Part shown: one piece after another, positions 53,873 to 62,771 of the stretch
Position numbering within the stretch: the first letter of the stretch is position 1
Layout of the letters: each line of letters begins with the position of its first letter
Assembly: GCA_017531845.1 (NCBI GenBank)
Contig: JAFXKI010000007.1
Span: 1 to 64,000 of the forward strand
Direction of reading: 5' to 3'
Length of the DNA: 64,000 nucleotides
Source of the DNA: Opitutales bacterium
GTDB lineage: Bacteria > Verrucomicrobiota > Verrucomicrobiia > Opitutales > UBA953
Made by a program: the position numbers and the translations under genes
Notes under the pieces: model-generated
Seen by the model: only the letters and a program-made list of their open reading frames with translations
What the model was told of the DNA's origin: nothing
The model's database searches: none

Positions 53873-54628
53873 TTAGGCAAAAAGTTTGCGTGCGTTTTCG
53901 AGATCTTCCGCCGTGTCAATGGCAACGGGGTGATAATCCGTTTCAATCGTTTGGAAACTCATTCCGCGATCGATGAAGCGAAGCTGTTCGAGCGATTCGA
54001 CCGTTTCGAGCACGGTAACCGGCATCGTCGGATGCGCTTCCAGCGTCGAGCGAGCATAGCCGTAAACACCGATGTGCGACCACCACGTGTTTTTCCCGCT
54101 CGTAATCCAGTCTTCCACGGGAACGCCACGCAGATACGGCACTGCCGAACGCGAAAAATAAATCGCACGACCGTCGCTCCCGCGAACCACTTTGACAACA
54201 TTCGGATTCTGCAACTTTGCGGGATCGGTGATTTTCGCCACCGCCGTCACCAACTCGCAACGCGTTTCCGCATAGCGGTCGACAAGGGCATCAAGCATCG
54301 CCGTATCGACAAAGGGCTCGTCGCCCTGAACATTCAGGAAAAATTCGCCGGGCAACTGCGCAAGCACCGAGGAAAGGCGTTCCGTTCCCGAGCGGCATTC
54401 CGGAGAAGTCATAATCACGTCCGCTCCGAACGCCGTCGCTGCAGAACGCACTTCTTCCGTGTCGGCAAGAATCACGACTCGCGCCGCATTTTTCATTTTG
54501 CAAACACGTTCCCAAACGTGTTGCACGACGGGCTTGCCGCCGAGATCAAGGAGCACTTTCCCCGGAAGGCGCGTCGAACCGAGACGCGCAGGGATAGCAA
54601 CGGTTGCTTTTACAGAGGTATTGGACAT
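53873..54628 (-). CDS. kdsB: 3-deoxy-manno-octulosonate cytidylyltransferase
   Basis: KdsB activates Kdo as CMP-Kdo for lipid A-core assembly. The 251 residues begin with the nucleotide-binding ATVAIPARLGSTRLPGKVLL and have ECRSGTERLSSV and the metal-binding FFLNVQGDEPFVD. GKNTWWSHIGVYGYAR and ETVESLEQLRFIDRG complete the family signature. It is the first gene of the minus-strand LPS run. The presence of Kdo genes shows a Gram-negative outer membrane. Confidence 0.95.
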   Translation of the reverse strand: MSNTSVKATVAIPARLGSTRLPGKVLLDLGGKPVVQHVWERVCKMKNAARVVILADTEEVRSAATAFGADVIMTSPECRSGTERLSSVLAQLPGEFFLNVQGDEPFVDTAMLDALVDRYAETRCELVTAVAKITDPAKLQNPNVVKVVRGSDGRAIYFSRSAVPYLRGVPVEDWITSGKNTWWSHIGVYGYARSTLEAHPTMPVTVLETVESLEQLRFIDRGMSFQTIETDYHPVAIDTAEDLENARKLFA

Positions 54629-54864
54629 GAGATTTGGGTTTGATTTTCGTGTATTTTACACTTATTGCGAGTTCGCTTCAAGAATTGCTTCCCCGAGAAA
54701 CGCTCATTTTTTGAGCCGCGTAAAAATTTCGCACAACGCCTCTAAGGCGCAAAGCAAAGTATCCCTGCGCTAACGGGCAAATTTCTGAGTCAAAGCCTCT
54801 TTCTTTTCTTGAAACTCGCGATGCGGGAACGTTCAATTCCGCATGTTTATTTTTTCAAAAAAAA
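54629..54864. other. Divergent intergenic region between kdsB and hemL
   Basis: These 236 bases should carry promoters for both genes. A short degenerate repeat, CTCTAAGGCGCAAAGCAAAG near 54740, resembles CGCAAAG-type strings at 29540 and 24440. One octamer lies at 54822. No RNA gene or coding frame was recognised. Confidence 0.4.
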
Positions 54865-56157
54865 ATGACGACTTCCTTTCCCGTATCTTCCAAACTTTTT
54901 CAACGCGCCCAGCGGCTCATTCCCGGCGGCGTAAACTCTCCCGTGCGCGCCTTCCGCAACGTCGGCATGAATCCGTTTTATACGCAAAGTGCGAACGGAT
55001 GCCGCCTTACAACTCCCGACGGGAACGAATTTATCGACTACGTCCTGACCTGGGGCCCGGCAATTTTCGGGCATAACGACCCCGAAATCCGTGCCGCAGT
55101 GCATGCCGCCGTCGACTGCGGGTTGGGCTTCGGCACCAACGCTCCCGCCGAAGTGCGCATGGCGGAGCTGATAACGCAGACCGTTCCCGCCGTCGAAAAA
55201 GTGCGCATGACGAATTCCGGCACGGAGGCAACAATGTCTGCCATCCGCTTAGCCCGCGGCTTTACGCAACGCACCAAAATCGTAAAATTCGCCGGCGGCT
55301 ACCACGGACACGTTGATTCTTTACTCGTAAAATCCGGCTCCGGTGCGATGACGTTCGGGCAACCCGACAGCCTTGGCGTTACTCCGGGAACGGCGGCAGA
55401 CACGTTCGTCCTCCCGTATAACGATTTTGACGCCGCCGAAAAACTTTTCGCGGAGCGCGGGAACGAAATCGCCGCGATTATCGTCGAGCCATTCCTCGGA
55501 AACATCGGCTTCATCATGCCCGAGCCCGGTTTTCTCGCCAAGCTTCGCGAGCTGACTGCGCGTTGCGGAGCGTTACTGATTTTTGACGAAGTGATGACCG
55601 GCTTCCGCATTTCCCTACAAGGAACGATGGGCGTTCACGAAGTGCGCCCGGACTTGGTTTGTTTGGGAAAAATCATCGGCGGCGGGCTTCCCGTGGGCGC
55701 GTTCGGCGGGCGGGCAGAAATCATGGATTGCCTTGCACCGCTCGGCGGAGTTTATCAGGCGGGAACGTTCTGCGGGCACCCCGTCTCGCTCGCAGCGGGC
55801 GTTGCGGCGTTGGAAAAACTCATTCGGGAAAAAAGCGTTTACGAAAAACTCTCCGCCTTCGGAAAAACGCTTGCGGGCGAGCTGACCCGCACGGCGCGGG
55901 AACGCGGAATCGCGCTCCAAGTCCCGCATTGCGGCGGCATGTTCGCGCTCTTTTTCAACGAAAATCCGGTGCGAAATCTGGAGCAGGCGACGCAATCCGA
56001 TCCCGAAAAAGCGAAAAAACTTTTCCGCTACGCAATCGAAAACGGAGTTTTCCTGCCGCCCTCGCCTTACGAATCCTGCTTCATCTCAACCGCTCACGAC
56101 GAAGCCGCTCTCGAAAAAACCGTTCGCGTCCTCTGCGACGGGCTTCGCACGCTATAG
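54865..56157 (+). CDS. hemL: Glutamate-1-semialdehyde 2,1-aminomutase
   Basis: HemL makes 5-aminolevulinate from glutamate-1-semialdehyde in the C5 heme pathway. The 430 residues are of family length. Typical blocks are AQRLIPGGVNSPVRAFRNVG, NSGTEATMSAIRLARGFT, FAGGYHGHVDSLLV and the PLP-binding lysine in CLGKIIGGGLPVGAFGG. No hemA is in the window. The heme supply fits the bd oxidase and DsbD functions nearby. The start ATG follows an A-run without Shine-Dalgarno. It is dense in octamers, for example 55018, 55185, 55385, 55458, 55760 and 55897. Confidence 0.96.
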   Translation: MTTSFPVSSKLFQRAQRLIPGGVNSPVRAFRNVGMNPFYTQSANGCRLTTPDGNEFIDYVLTWGPAIFGHNDPEIRAAVHAAVDCGLGFGTNAPAEVRMAELITQTVPAVEKVRMTNSGTEATMSAIRLARGFTQRTKIVKFAGGYHGHVDSLLVKSGSGAMTFGQPDSLGVTPGTAADTFVLPYNDFDAAEKLFAERGNEIAAIIVEPFLGNIGFIMPEPGFLAKLRELTARCGALLIFDEVMTGFRISLQGTMGVHEVRPDLVCLGKIIGGGLPVGAFGGRAEIMDCLAPLGGVYQAGTFCGHPVSLAAGVAALEKLIREKSVYEKLSAFGKTLAGELTRTARERGIALQVPHCGGMFALFFNENPVRNLEQATQSDPEKAKKLFRYAIENGVFLPPSPYESCFISTAHDEAALEKTVRVLCDGLRTL

Positions 56158-56165
56158 AAATCCGT

Positions 56166-57773
56166 CTAAAGCATACTTTTGAAAAAATCGGAAAGCTCGT
56201 TTTGTTCTTCATAAAAGACAAGGTGATCGCTTTCTGCAAAGTTCAAAAATTCCATGAGCCGTTTGCGCGACACTCGGCGAGATTCGGCAAGTTGAGGCGC
56301 ATAGCGCACAAATGTCGCAGAATCTTTTTGCCGCACAGCGTGCTCCAAGACTGCGCACAACAGCACCGGATTTTTCGGTTCGATTTCTTTTCGCGCCTCC
56401 AAAAAACGTAAAGCCGTTCCCGCGTGCCCGCTGTCTTCAAGCATTCGTGCGAGTGCCACGGTTTGAGAAACGCTCAGCTCTGCGCTCGTCCGGGCGGCAT
56501 GGAGAAATATTTGTCCGAGCTTCTCGTTCCCGCTTGCATAAAGTGCGACGGCGCGAATCCCCGAAAGGATTGTTTTCTTTTCGGAAAACCAACCCGGTTT
56601 TTCGCGGAAAATCTCGTCGAGTTCTGCTTTGGCTTTTTCCGCCGCCCCACAACGCAAGAGCGTTTCGAGATGAATTAAAATAAATTCCGGCAGGTTGATG
56701 AATACCTCTTTTTTTGCTTTCCGAAAACAAAGCTCCACGCTCTCCGCTTCGCTGCGATTTGCGGCAAACATGGCGAATTGTTCGAGGGCTTCGGGGGAAT
56801 TTCCGTAACGTTTGAAAAAATCCTTTTCCGCTTCGCTTTTTCGTTCCCGCGCGGAAGCAAGGTCAATTTTTGCCAATACGTCAATAATGCGCACGAGCAT
56901 TGCGGGACTATCTTTTGCCCGCGTTCGGGCAGAATCCAAAAAACGAAGTGCGATTTTGTCTTTTCCGAGGGAGTGCAAATCCTCAGCGAGCTCAATATCC
57001 GGCTCCGGAGAATCGACGCGCTTACGCAGTTTCAGCAAAATTTCCGCAGCCGCGCGAACATCACCGCGTTCCCGCGCCATGCGTGCGGACAAAAATTCCG
57101 CACTGGACGTTCCCGCGAGGGGAGCTGTGTTCAGCCGTTTTTCTGCATCCGCAAAACGCCTGGTCGCGATTTCCGCCTGCGCGGCACCCGCACAAAGCAC
57201 AAAACGATTTTGGGGAGAAATTTTCTCGTGCCCGGCAAAAGTATTTGCTGCTTCTATCAGGAGGCTGTCTTCGAAATGAGCGGCGCATTGCCGGGTAAAA
57301 AAACGCACGTATTCCGGGTGAGTGAGCTCTCGCTCATTTTCCAATCCCTCGCGCAGAAATTCCAACGCATCGCGGGAACGCCGTTGCAGAAAGAGAACAT
57401 ACGAATAAAAAATGCGCCCGTCCGGCTGGGTAGAATCCTGCATAAGTCCTTGTTTAACAAGGTTGAGCGTTTTATACGGATCTTTGCTGTGCTTCGCACA
57501 TTCAATCAGCACATTCGAGTAACGTTTGTGCTGCATCCGGCGAATATTTTCGGAAAACGGATACGCAAGCATATCGGAAAATTCCGTTTCCTCCAACTCG
57601 CGTAAATTCCGTTCCCGCAAAAACAAAAAAAGAGCCAGTACCAGATAAGCTACCGCACAAAGCACAGATAAAGCAAAAAAGATACGCCGCCAACGCGGTC
57701 GCAACGTCCATTTTCCGGATGCCGTGCGCCCGTATTCGGCAAAACCGAAAAAATCCTCGGCAGAAATTTTCAT
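56166..57773 (-). CDS. Membrane-anchored TPR-like helical repeat protein
   Basis: ATG 57771-57773 (MKISAEDFFGFAEYGR) gives 535 residues. After a basic stretch (RPRWRR) comes a membrane helix (IFFALSVLCAVAYLVLALFLF), and the remainder is alpha-helical with degenerate TPR-like repeats (RFADAEKRLNTAPLAG, KIALRFLDSARTRAK, GTALRFLEARKEIEPKNP). Function is unknown; such anchored repeat proteins serve as scaffolds in envelope or export systems. It lies 46 bases after the PEP-CTERM gene on the same strand, so a link to surface protein sorting is possible but not shown. Confidence 0.7.
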   Translation of the reverse strand: MKISAEDFFGFAEYGRTASGKWTLRPRWRRIFFALSVLCAVAYLVLALFLFLRERNLRELEETEFSDMLAYPFSENIRRMQHKRYSNVLIECAKHSKDPYKTLNLVKQGLMQDSTQPDGRIFYSYVLFLQRRSRDALEFLREGLENERELTHPEYVRFFTRQCAAHFEDSLLIEAANTFAGHEKISPQNRFVLCAGAAQAEIATRRFADAEKRLNTAPLAGTSSAEFLSARMARERGDVRAAAEILLKLRKRVDSPEPDIELAEDLHSLGKDKIALRFLDSARTRAKDSPAMLVRIIDVLAKIDLASARERKSEAEKDFFKRYGNSPEALEQFAMFAANRSEAESVELCFRKAKKEVFINLPEFILIHLETLLRCGAAEKAKAELDEIFREKPGWFSEKKTILSGIRAVALYASGNEKLGQIFLHAARTSAELSVSQTVALARMLEDSGHAGTALRFLEARKEIEPKNPVLLCAVLEHAVRQKDSATFVRYAPQLAESRRVSRKRLMEFLNFAESDHLVFYEEQNELSDFFKSML

Positions 57774-57819
57774 GCGCACGTCTTGTCGTTTTTTTTTTGC
57801 GCTTCAATCTTTCGTAATT

Positions 57820-59349
57820 TCAACGACCGAAATTACGTGTGCACCTGCGGCGGCGCGTTCCCGCAAAGGCTACGAACACCAAGCCCGTCATCAATGCAAA
57901 TGTTGCCGGCTCTGGAATTTCCGAAAGAAGAATAAGTTGCCCCTGATCGTTAATTCTCGCATTCCAAATAGAACCGCCGTTGATTGTAACCGTCGTGAAG
58001 TTTGTTGTAATGTAGTCGGAAATTTTATCGGTATCGGGAGCGTTGCTGACGGAGACTATCTGATACTTGCTTTCTCCGTCTCCGTCCGCAGAATCTGCAA
58101 TCAAATCCTCAAGCGTCTCCTCGTCCACCGTAATATTCAATGCCTGAACGTCCAAATTAGCTTTTTCGTTTCCGGATGTATATGCCTCAAAAACGACGGG
58201 AACGACGCAGACTTCGCCGTCTTGCGGTTTTTCCAGCGTTACATCTAAGGTGTGAAGGCGAATGTCCGTCGAACCCGTGAGTAAAAGTTGACCGCCGCTT
58301 GCAATAGTCGCGGAGTGAGTGTGTTGCTCTACGGCAGAAAGGTCTCGTGTGAAAATGATGTCTTTAATTTCGAGCGTATCTCCGGCGGCGATGTCGATAT
58401 CTATTTTTCCGGAAATATGCCCTTCCGTTCCCGAAGACATCAATGTCCCGCTGTGAAGCTCGTAGTGCCCGTTTGCCCAACTTCCGGTAAGGTCGAGTGT
58501 GCCGCCGCTACCGCCGGCTCCCAGTTGGATAACTGCATTTCCCGAGTGATTCTCGGTCGCTGTTTGCAAAAGAGTATATGCGAGGAGATTTCCTTCTTCA
58601 TCCTGAAGAGGTGTTCCGAGCTTTACGATCCCGCCTTCAATATTGAGACTACTGTTATTAAGGTGAGACGTCCCGATAGTGAGATTGCCGCCATCATAAA
58701 CAAAAACATCTCCGGTTCCAAGTTTACCGCTTACGACAGACACGTTCCCGAATTCGTCCGTTGTATAAATTTCATTATCTTTTTTTGCAAGAGGCGCTCC
58801 CTCAAGATTGACGGTTCCGTAAATATACGTGTCGCCGGTGTATTGATTGTCATCCGTAAGCGTTAGTGTCGCGCCGGAGCAAACCCAAAGATTCCCCTCC
58901 TCACCTCCGATCCAGCCGTCTTGAGGTGTGTTTTGCCCGCTGTTTTGCTTCGGAATAAATTGATAATTCCCTGACGCAATGACAATTTCCCCGGGAGTAA
59001 CAATACCGCCGATGTAAACGTAAACGGGTTCTGTGCCTGTTGAGTCCTCATGCTGATTAAAAACGACAACGGCTGTTGACGGATCGGAATATTTTCCTCG
59101 AATTGCTTTGTGCTCCGTTAAAGTTCCGCCGCTATTTGTGTCTTCAACCCACAGATTTTTTCCGCTGTTGTTGTTTTCACTGGTGAAAGCAACGAGAATA
59201 TCTCCGTCATGCGAAATATATTTTCCGTTTTCGTCAACGAAACCCGAATTTGTCGTTTCTTCTGCAAGCGGAGCTACGCTGTAAGCGGCAGCGTTCCCGA
59301 AGGAGACGGAAAGAAGCGAAAGTTCGCGGGAACGGTTACTGCCGGGGGA
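57820..59349 (-). CDS. PEP-CTERM surface protein, 3' part downstream of the G tract
   Basis: The minus frame is open from just after the G tract, TCC at 59349, to TGA at 57820: 509 codons. It reads SPGSNRSRELSLLSVSFGNA, then AAAYSVAPLAEETTNSGFVD, and continues with autotransporter-like beta-helix repeats (GDTYIYGTVNLEGAPL, GGNLTIGTSHLNNSSLNIEG, GKIDIDIAAGDTLEIKD). It ends with a PEP-CTERM sorting signal: EIPEPATFALMTGLVFVAFA then RRRR. Exosortase would process it. No strong start codon lies near its front, so it is either the continuation of the frame ending at 59336 or a gene with a non-standard start such as the GTG at 58743. No exosortase gene is in the window. Confidence 0.78.
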   Translation of the reverse strand, partial: SPGSNRSRELSLLSVSFGNAAAYSVAPLAEETTNSGFVDENGKYISHDGDILVAFTSENNNSGKNLWVEDTNSGGTLTEHKAIRGKYSDPSTAVVVFNQHEDSTGTEPVYVYIGGIVTPGEIVIASGNYQFIPKQNSGQNTPQDGWIGGEEGNLWVCSGATLTLTDDNQYTGDTYIYGTVNLEGAPLAKKDNEIYTTDEFGNVSVVSGKLGTGDVFVYDGGNLTIGTSHLNNSSLNIEGGIVKLGTPLQDEEGNLLAYTLLQTATENHSGNAVIQLGAGGSGGTLDLTGSWANGHYELHSGTLMSSGTEGHISGKIDIDIAAGDTLEIKDIIFTRDLSAVEQHTHSATIASGGQLLLTGSTDIRLHTLDVTLEKPQDGEVCVVPVVFEAYTSGNEKANLDVQALNITVDEETLEDLIADSADGDGESKYQIVSVSNAPDTDKISDYITTNFTTVTINGGSIWNARINDQGQLILLSEIPEPATFALMTGLVFVAFAGTRRRRCTRNFGR

Positions 59350-59836
59350 TGCCCCCCCCCCCCGAATTAAATGTTTCGAGATTGGAAACGCCGCTTTGCG
59401 TTCCCGCCTTCTTGTTTCCGTTCTGCTCTTCTTCTTTTTTTGACGAAAAAAGACGGATTATGCGCCCCGGACGCGTCTGCCCGAGCAGGAAGCGATGCCA
59501 GTCCGTGAGCGGCGCAACCGAAACGGGTGAGAATGTTCGTTTTCTCGTCTTCCAAAGGTCTTCGAGTTCTTCCTCCGCTAAAAGTCCGCTTGTAGGGACG
59601 TAGAAAAGTTTGATGCCGCCGGAACTCTTCCCGTTCCCGCCACCGGCACGCGGAATGTTTTTCATCTCGTAGGCGATCCCGCTCATTTCGTCTTCCGGAG
59701 ACGAAGCATCCGAAATCAGCGGCAACGTTCCCGTTTCAGAAAACAAGTCCCATGCTAAAGTTTCTTCTGCAAAAACCGAATCCGCGACGCAGAGAAAAAG
59801 CGCAAACACGCCGGACAGATGAAAATACTTTTTCAT
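59336..59836 (-). CDS. Secreted N-terminal part of the PEP-CTERM gene, terminated early after the G tract
   Basis: The ATG at 59834-59836 gives MKKYFHLSGVFALFLCVADS and cleavage near VFAEE, a signal peptide. The body is not recognised (GIKLFYVPTSGLLAEEELEDL, RPGRIIRLFSSKKEEE). The reading frame enters a run of twelve G on the coding strand and then stops five codons later (GGGGIPRQ, TAA). With eleven or fourteen G the frame would run straight into the PEP-CTERM part downstream, giving one protein of about 670 residues. As sequenced the product is a truncated secreted fragment. Confidence 0.65.
   Translation of the reverse strand: MKKYFHLSGVFALFLCVADSVFAEETLAWDLFSETGTLPLISDASSPEDEMSGIAYEMKNIPRAGGGNGKSSGGIKLFYVPTSGLLAEEELEDLWKTRKRTFSPVSVAPLTDWHRFLLGQTRPGRIIRLFSSKKEEEQNGNKKAGTQSGVSNLETFNSGGGGIPRQ
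59352..59363. repeat. Homopolymer of 12 C (12 G on the coding strand), candidate phase-variation switch
   Basis: Twelve C in a row at 59352-59363 sit inside the coding region, at the point where the open reading frame changes. The next-longest C runs in the window are much shorter. Slipped-strand changes of the tract would switch the frame between truncated (12) and full length (11 or 14). Confidence 0.85.
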
Positions 59837-60063
59837 CAGCTTGGCGGCACTCGGCAGAAAAAACGCACGTCCGCCTCTCCCTGCGGGGAGGGTTTTGTCA
59901 GTCGAAAGTTGCATAGAAATCGCAAAAGGTCAAAATTCTATAGATTTCAACCGGGGAGTAAAGTCGAATTTTCGACGGACAAAAACGAAATGCCGCTCCT
60001 GTAATTATACTAATTATGCGCTTAAGCGATCAGGAAGCGTTCCCGTTTTCGGACGCACCTCGC
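59837..60063. other. Intergenic region upstream of the PEP-CTERM gene
   Basis: These 227 bases lie between the ymdB-like stop and the PEP-CTERM start, both minus strand. Near 60015 GCGCTTAAGCG is a short palindrome, and one octamer is at 60038. There is no clear terminator and no coding frame that I recognise. Confidence 0.4.
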
Positions 60064-60846
60064 TTACGACAGGCGGAAACGCTCGATTGCGACGGATTTT
60101 TTCAGCGTTTCGTCGTAAGAAATCAGGCAACCGTTGAGTTGCACTTCGCCGTCCGCGATTTCGAAGCGGCGGGGACGCCCGTCGAGAAAACGACCGAGCA
60201 CGGCTTGCGTTTCGCGCCCGATTACGCCCGAATGCGGTCCGCACATTCCGGCATCGGTTTGATAGGCCGTTCCCGCCGGCAAAATACATTCGTCCGCCGT
60301 GGGAACGTGCGTGTGCGAGCCGACGACCGCCGCCGCGCGCCCGTCAAGGAAACGTCCGAGAGCAACTTTTTCGGATGTCGCCTCGGCGTGAATTTCGACA
60401 AAGGCGGCGTCAAACGTTCCCGCAAGCTCCGTCAATTTTTTCTCTGCGCAACGAAACGGGCACGCAGTTTTCGGGCCCATGAAAGTTTGTCCGAGAACAG
60501 TAAAAACAAGAAGCCGGAAGCCGTCGGGCGCAGTCAAAATCAAGTGCGTCGCGCCGGGGTTTTCTTCCGGCAAATTCGCCGGGCGGCAGATTTTTTCCAA
60601 TTTCGGAAGATCATTTTCAAAGCCGCGCTGATCCCAAGTATGGTCGCCCAAAGTCAGAGCATCGATGCCTGAGGCGACAAAATCCCGTGCGATGGACGCG
60701 TTTATCCCTGAGCCCGCCGCCGCGTTCTCGCCGTTGACGATGATGAAATCCGCCTGCGTTCCCGCGCGGATTTGAGCGAGATTTTCCATCAGAAATTTTC
60801 TGCCGGGAGCACCGACTACATCTCCCAAAAAAAGAATTTTTTTCAT
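60064..60846 (-). CDS. YmdB-family metallophosphoesterase
   Basis: This 260-residue enzyme has the di-metal phosphoesterase motifs: FLGDVVGAPGR, IVNGENAAAGSGI, LGDHTWDQRGF, and VGSHTHVPTADE, with EIHAEATSEK between them. YmdB of Bacillus hydrolyses 2',3'-cyclic nucleotides and affects biofilm switching; the role here is inferred from the family. It is first of a set of short genes in the same orientation, or last if read on the minus strand: an HhH protein gene lies 22 bases upstream. Confidence 0.9.
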   Translation of the reverse strand: MKKILFLGDVVGAPGRKFLMENLAQIRAGTQADFIIVNGENAAAGSGINASIARDFVASGIDALTLGDHTWDQRGFENDLPKLEKICRPANLPEENPGATHLILTAPDGFRLLVFTVLGQTFMGPKTACPFRCAEKKLTELAGTFDAAFVEIHAEATSEKVALGRFLDGRAAAVVGSHTHVPTADECILPAGTAYQTDAGMCGPHSGVIGRETQAVLGRFLDGRPRRFEIADGEVQLNGCLISYDETLKKSVAIERFRLS

Positions 60847-60868
60847 AACAAAAATGCGGAAGTTTCAG

Positions 60869-61153
60869 TTATTCCCACGCGTGAAGATTAAGCAGAGATT
60901 TATCGGGGAAGCTTTGATTTTCGGAAAAATAAATTGCGAGGCGCAACGCCGGTAGCACCGTTTTTGCTTCTGCAAGAAAATCGTGTTTGCGAATCTCCTC
61001 AAGAAGCGATTCCGCCGAACGTCCGGAAAGCTGGAACAAATCCGTGTATCCGGCGTCCAGCAAATAACGCGCGACCGCGACCGGCATGTGCGGCACACGC
61101 ATAAACGCGCTTCGCAGAGCTTCCAAATCCGCTTTTTTCTTGGCTTCTCGCAT
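60869..61153 (-). CDS. Helix-hairpin-helix protein, Cdd1/pathogenicity-locus-like
   Basis: This 94-residue protein has one HhH-type motif: RVPHMPVAVARYLLDAGYTDLFQLSGRSAESLLEEI resembles the DNA-binding LPGIGPxxAxxLxxxGIxxVxDL pattern of Cdd1 family proteins (PF11731) split over residues 19-54. Function in that family is unclear; HhH motifs generally bind DNA without sequence preference. It sits between the ymdB-like and DUF2103-like genes on one strand. The start at ATG 61151-61153 is preceded by GGAGGAAAATTT on the complementary sense only, so no Shine-Dalgarno is counted. Confidence 0.6.
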   Translation of the reverse strand: MREAKKKADLEALRSAFMRVPHMPVAVARYLLDAGYTDLFQLSGRSAESLLEEIRKHDFLAEAKTVLPALRLAIYFSENQSFPDKSLLNLHAWE

Positions 61154-61197
61154 CGGAGGAAAATTTTTAATTTTTGAAAATATAACAAAGAAAACGG

Positions 61198-61482
61198 CTA
61201 AGATTCTTTCGGGAGAATTTTTTCGAAAGAATCAAATTCGCGTTCCGACAAAATTTTTTCGAGTTCCGGCAAAGAAACGTCGAAAAGGTGAAATTCCTGC
61301 TTCGCGTTTTTGGCGACGACCGTCAAACGCCAACCGCCCTTCAGTGCCAAAATCTTAATCGTGCGGGAACGGGAACGCGCATTCGCACGTATCACGCCGC
61401 ACGATACACGACAGACGCGATCCAACTTCGCAATCAGCGATTCCGCCGCATCGATAATACTACTGTGCGTTCCCGCGCGCAT
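61198..61482 (-). CDS. DUF2103-like small protein
   Basis: These 94 residues begin MRAGTHSSIIDAAESLIAKL and contain GVIRANARSRSRTIKILAL, GGWRLTVVAKNAKQEFHLF and LPELEKIL. The spacing of HS, G-I, GG-(W/Y)-(R/K)-L and QE-(V/F)F matches the DUF2103 putative metal-binding family as I remember it. No function is known. Two overlapping octamers at 61363-61376 encode RSRSR. It lies 44 bases from the HhH gene and 56 bases after the M24 peptidase gene. Confidence 0.5.
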   Translation of the reverse strand: MRAGTHSSIIDAAESLIAKLDRVCRVSCGVIRANARSRSRTIKILALKGGWRLTVVAKNAKQEFHLFDVSLPELEKILSEREFDSFEKILPKES

Positions 61483-61538
61483 TTTTTATAAAGCCGGAAA
61501 CGGGAACGTCTCCGGCATTTTTCATTTCCGGCTCCCGC

Positions 61539-62708
61539 TTAAGCAATTTCCCATTTATACGGATGCTTCGAAAGCAATTCGCAACCGTCCTTGCGCACGA
61601 CGACGACATCCTCGATGCGGCAACCGCCGATCCCCGGATAATACAGCCCCGGCTCAATCGTAACGACCATGTTTTCGCTCAACGGCTCCGTCATCACGCT
61701 GCGCCCGCCGAGATTCGGAGCTTCGTGAACGTCAAGTCCTACCCCGTGTCCCAGCCCGTGGAAAAATCCGGTCGGCACGCCGTCGACAACGCCGGTTTTG
61801 TAGCCGGCTTCGGCAAAAAACTCAACGGTTCCCTTGTAAATATCGTAGCCGGGAACGCCGGCGCGAACGGCGGCAATCGCCTTGTCATGAGCTTTTTTTA
61901 CAGCCGCGACCAAAGCGCGTTGCTCCGGCGAGGCTTTGCCTTTGAGGTAAGTGCGCGTCATGTCGCCGAAATATCCGGTAGCGGCGATTCGCGGGAAAAT
62001 GTCGCAAACGATGAGCTCGTTCGCCCGGATCGGACCGAAGCCGGAGCAGTGGCAGTCCACGCCTTGATCTCCGGCGGCGGCGATCAGACCTTCGACGTTG
62101 ATTCCGCCAGCGTCCAGGCACGCGTGCTCAATTGCAGCGCGGAGGATTTCGGAAGTCAGCGTTTTGCCCTGATAATTCAGAAAACCTTTTTTGTCGATTT
62201 TCGATTCCTTCAAAATTTTTTCTACCGCCTTAAAGCCCGCACAGGAAGCGCGATTTCCGGCGCGAATCATTTCGAGTTCTTCCTCGGTTTTGATCACGCG
62301 TTGAGGGAAAAACGGCGTGGCTCCTACGGAAAGCTTTACGCCGAGCTGGTGCAGCTTCACAAAAAGCCCGGCGGGAAAATCGGCGGGAACGCTCCACGAG
62401 GAGACTTTGTATTTTTTTGCAAAATACGCGATGAGTTCCGGCATGTTTGCGGACGGATTCGTTTCGCGCAATTTGGCAAGCTCCGCGCCCAAATCCAAAA
62501 CAACATCGAAGCCGGATTCCTTGCGGAAGCGCACGATTTCGAGCAAGGTAATCGCCGCGATTTTTTTCCCTTTTGCCGTGAAAGCGATAAACGCGTCCCC
62601 GCAACTGAATTTCGTAAACCAACGCATGTCTGCCGAATTATTCGGAGAGGCGTAGAGAAGAACGTCTTTGCTTTTTTTGGATTTGGAAGGAACTTTTGCT
62701 GTAGCCAT
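61539..62708 (-). CDS. M24 metallopeptidase (Xaa-Pro aminopeptidase-like)
   Basis: This cytoplasmic 389-residue peptidase should remove N-terminal residues, probably before proline. The C-terminal pita-bread domain carries all five metal ligands: Asp in VCDIFPR, Asp in GDMTRTYLKG, His in FHGLGHGVGLDVHE, Glu in VTIEPGLYYPG and Glu in CRIEDVVVV. The N-terminal creatinase-like domain starts SKDVLLYASPNNSADMRWF. The family cannot be narrowed further by eye. Confidence 0.9.
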   Translation of the reverse strand: MATAKVPSKSKKSKDVLLYASPNNSADMRWFTKFSCGDAFIAFTAKGKKIAAITLLEIVRFRKESGFDVVLDLGAELAKLRETNPSANMPELIAYFAKKYKVSSWSVPADFPAGLFVKLHQLGVKLSVGATPFFPQRVIKTEEELEMIRAGNRASCAGFKAVEKILKESKIDKKGFLNYQGKTLTSEILRAAIEHACLDAGGINVEGLIAAAGDQGVDCHCSGFGPIRANELIVCDIFPRIAATGYFGDMTRTYLKGKASPEQRALVAAVKKAHDKAIAAVRAGVPGYDIYKGTVEFFAEAGYKTGVVDGVPTGFFHGLGHGVGLDVHEAPNLGGRSVMTEPLSENMVVTIEPGLYYPGIGGCRIEDVVVVRKDGCELLSKHPYKWEIA

Positions 62709-62771
62709 ATTGCCGCACAGTATAAGCCCGCTCGTTCCCGCAACGCAAGCGCGGGCTTGGAAACGCGACGG

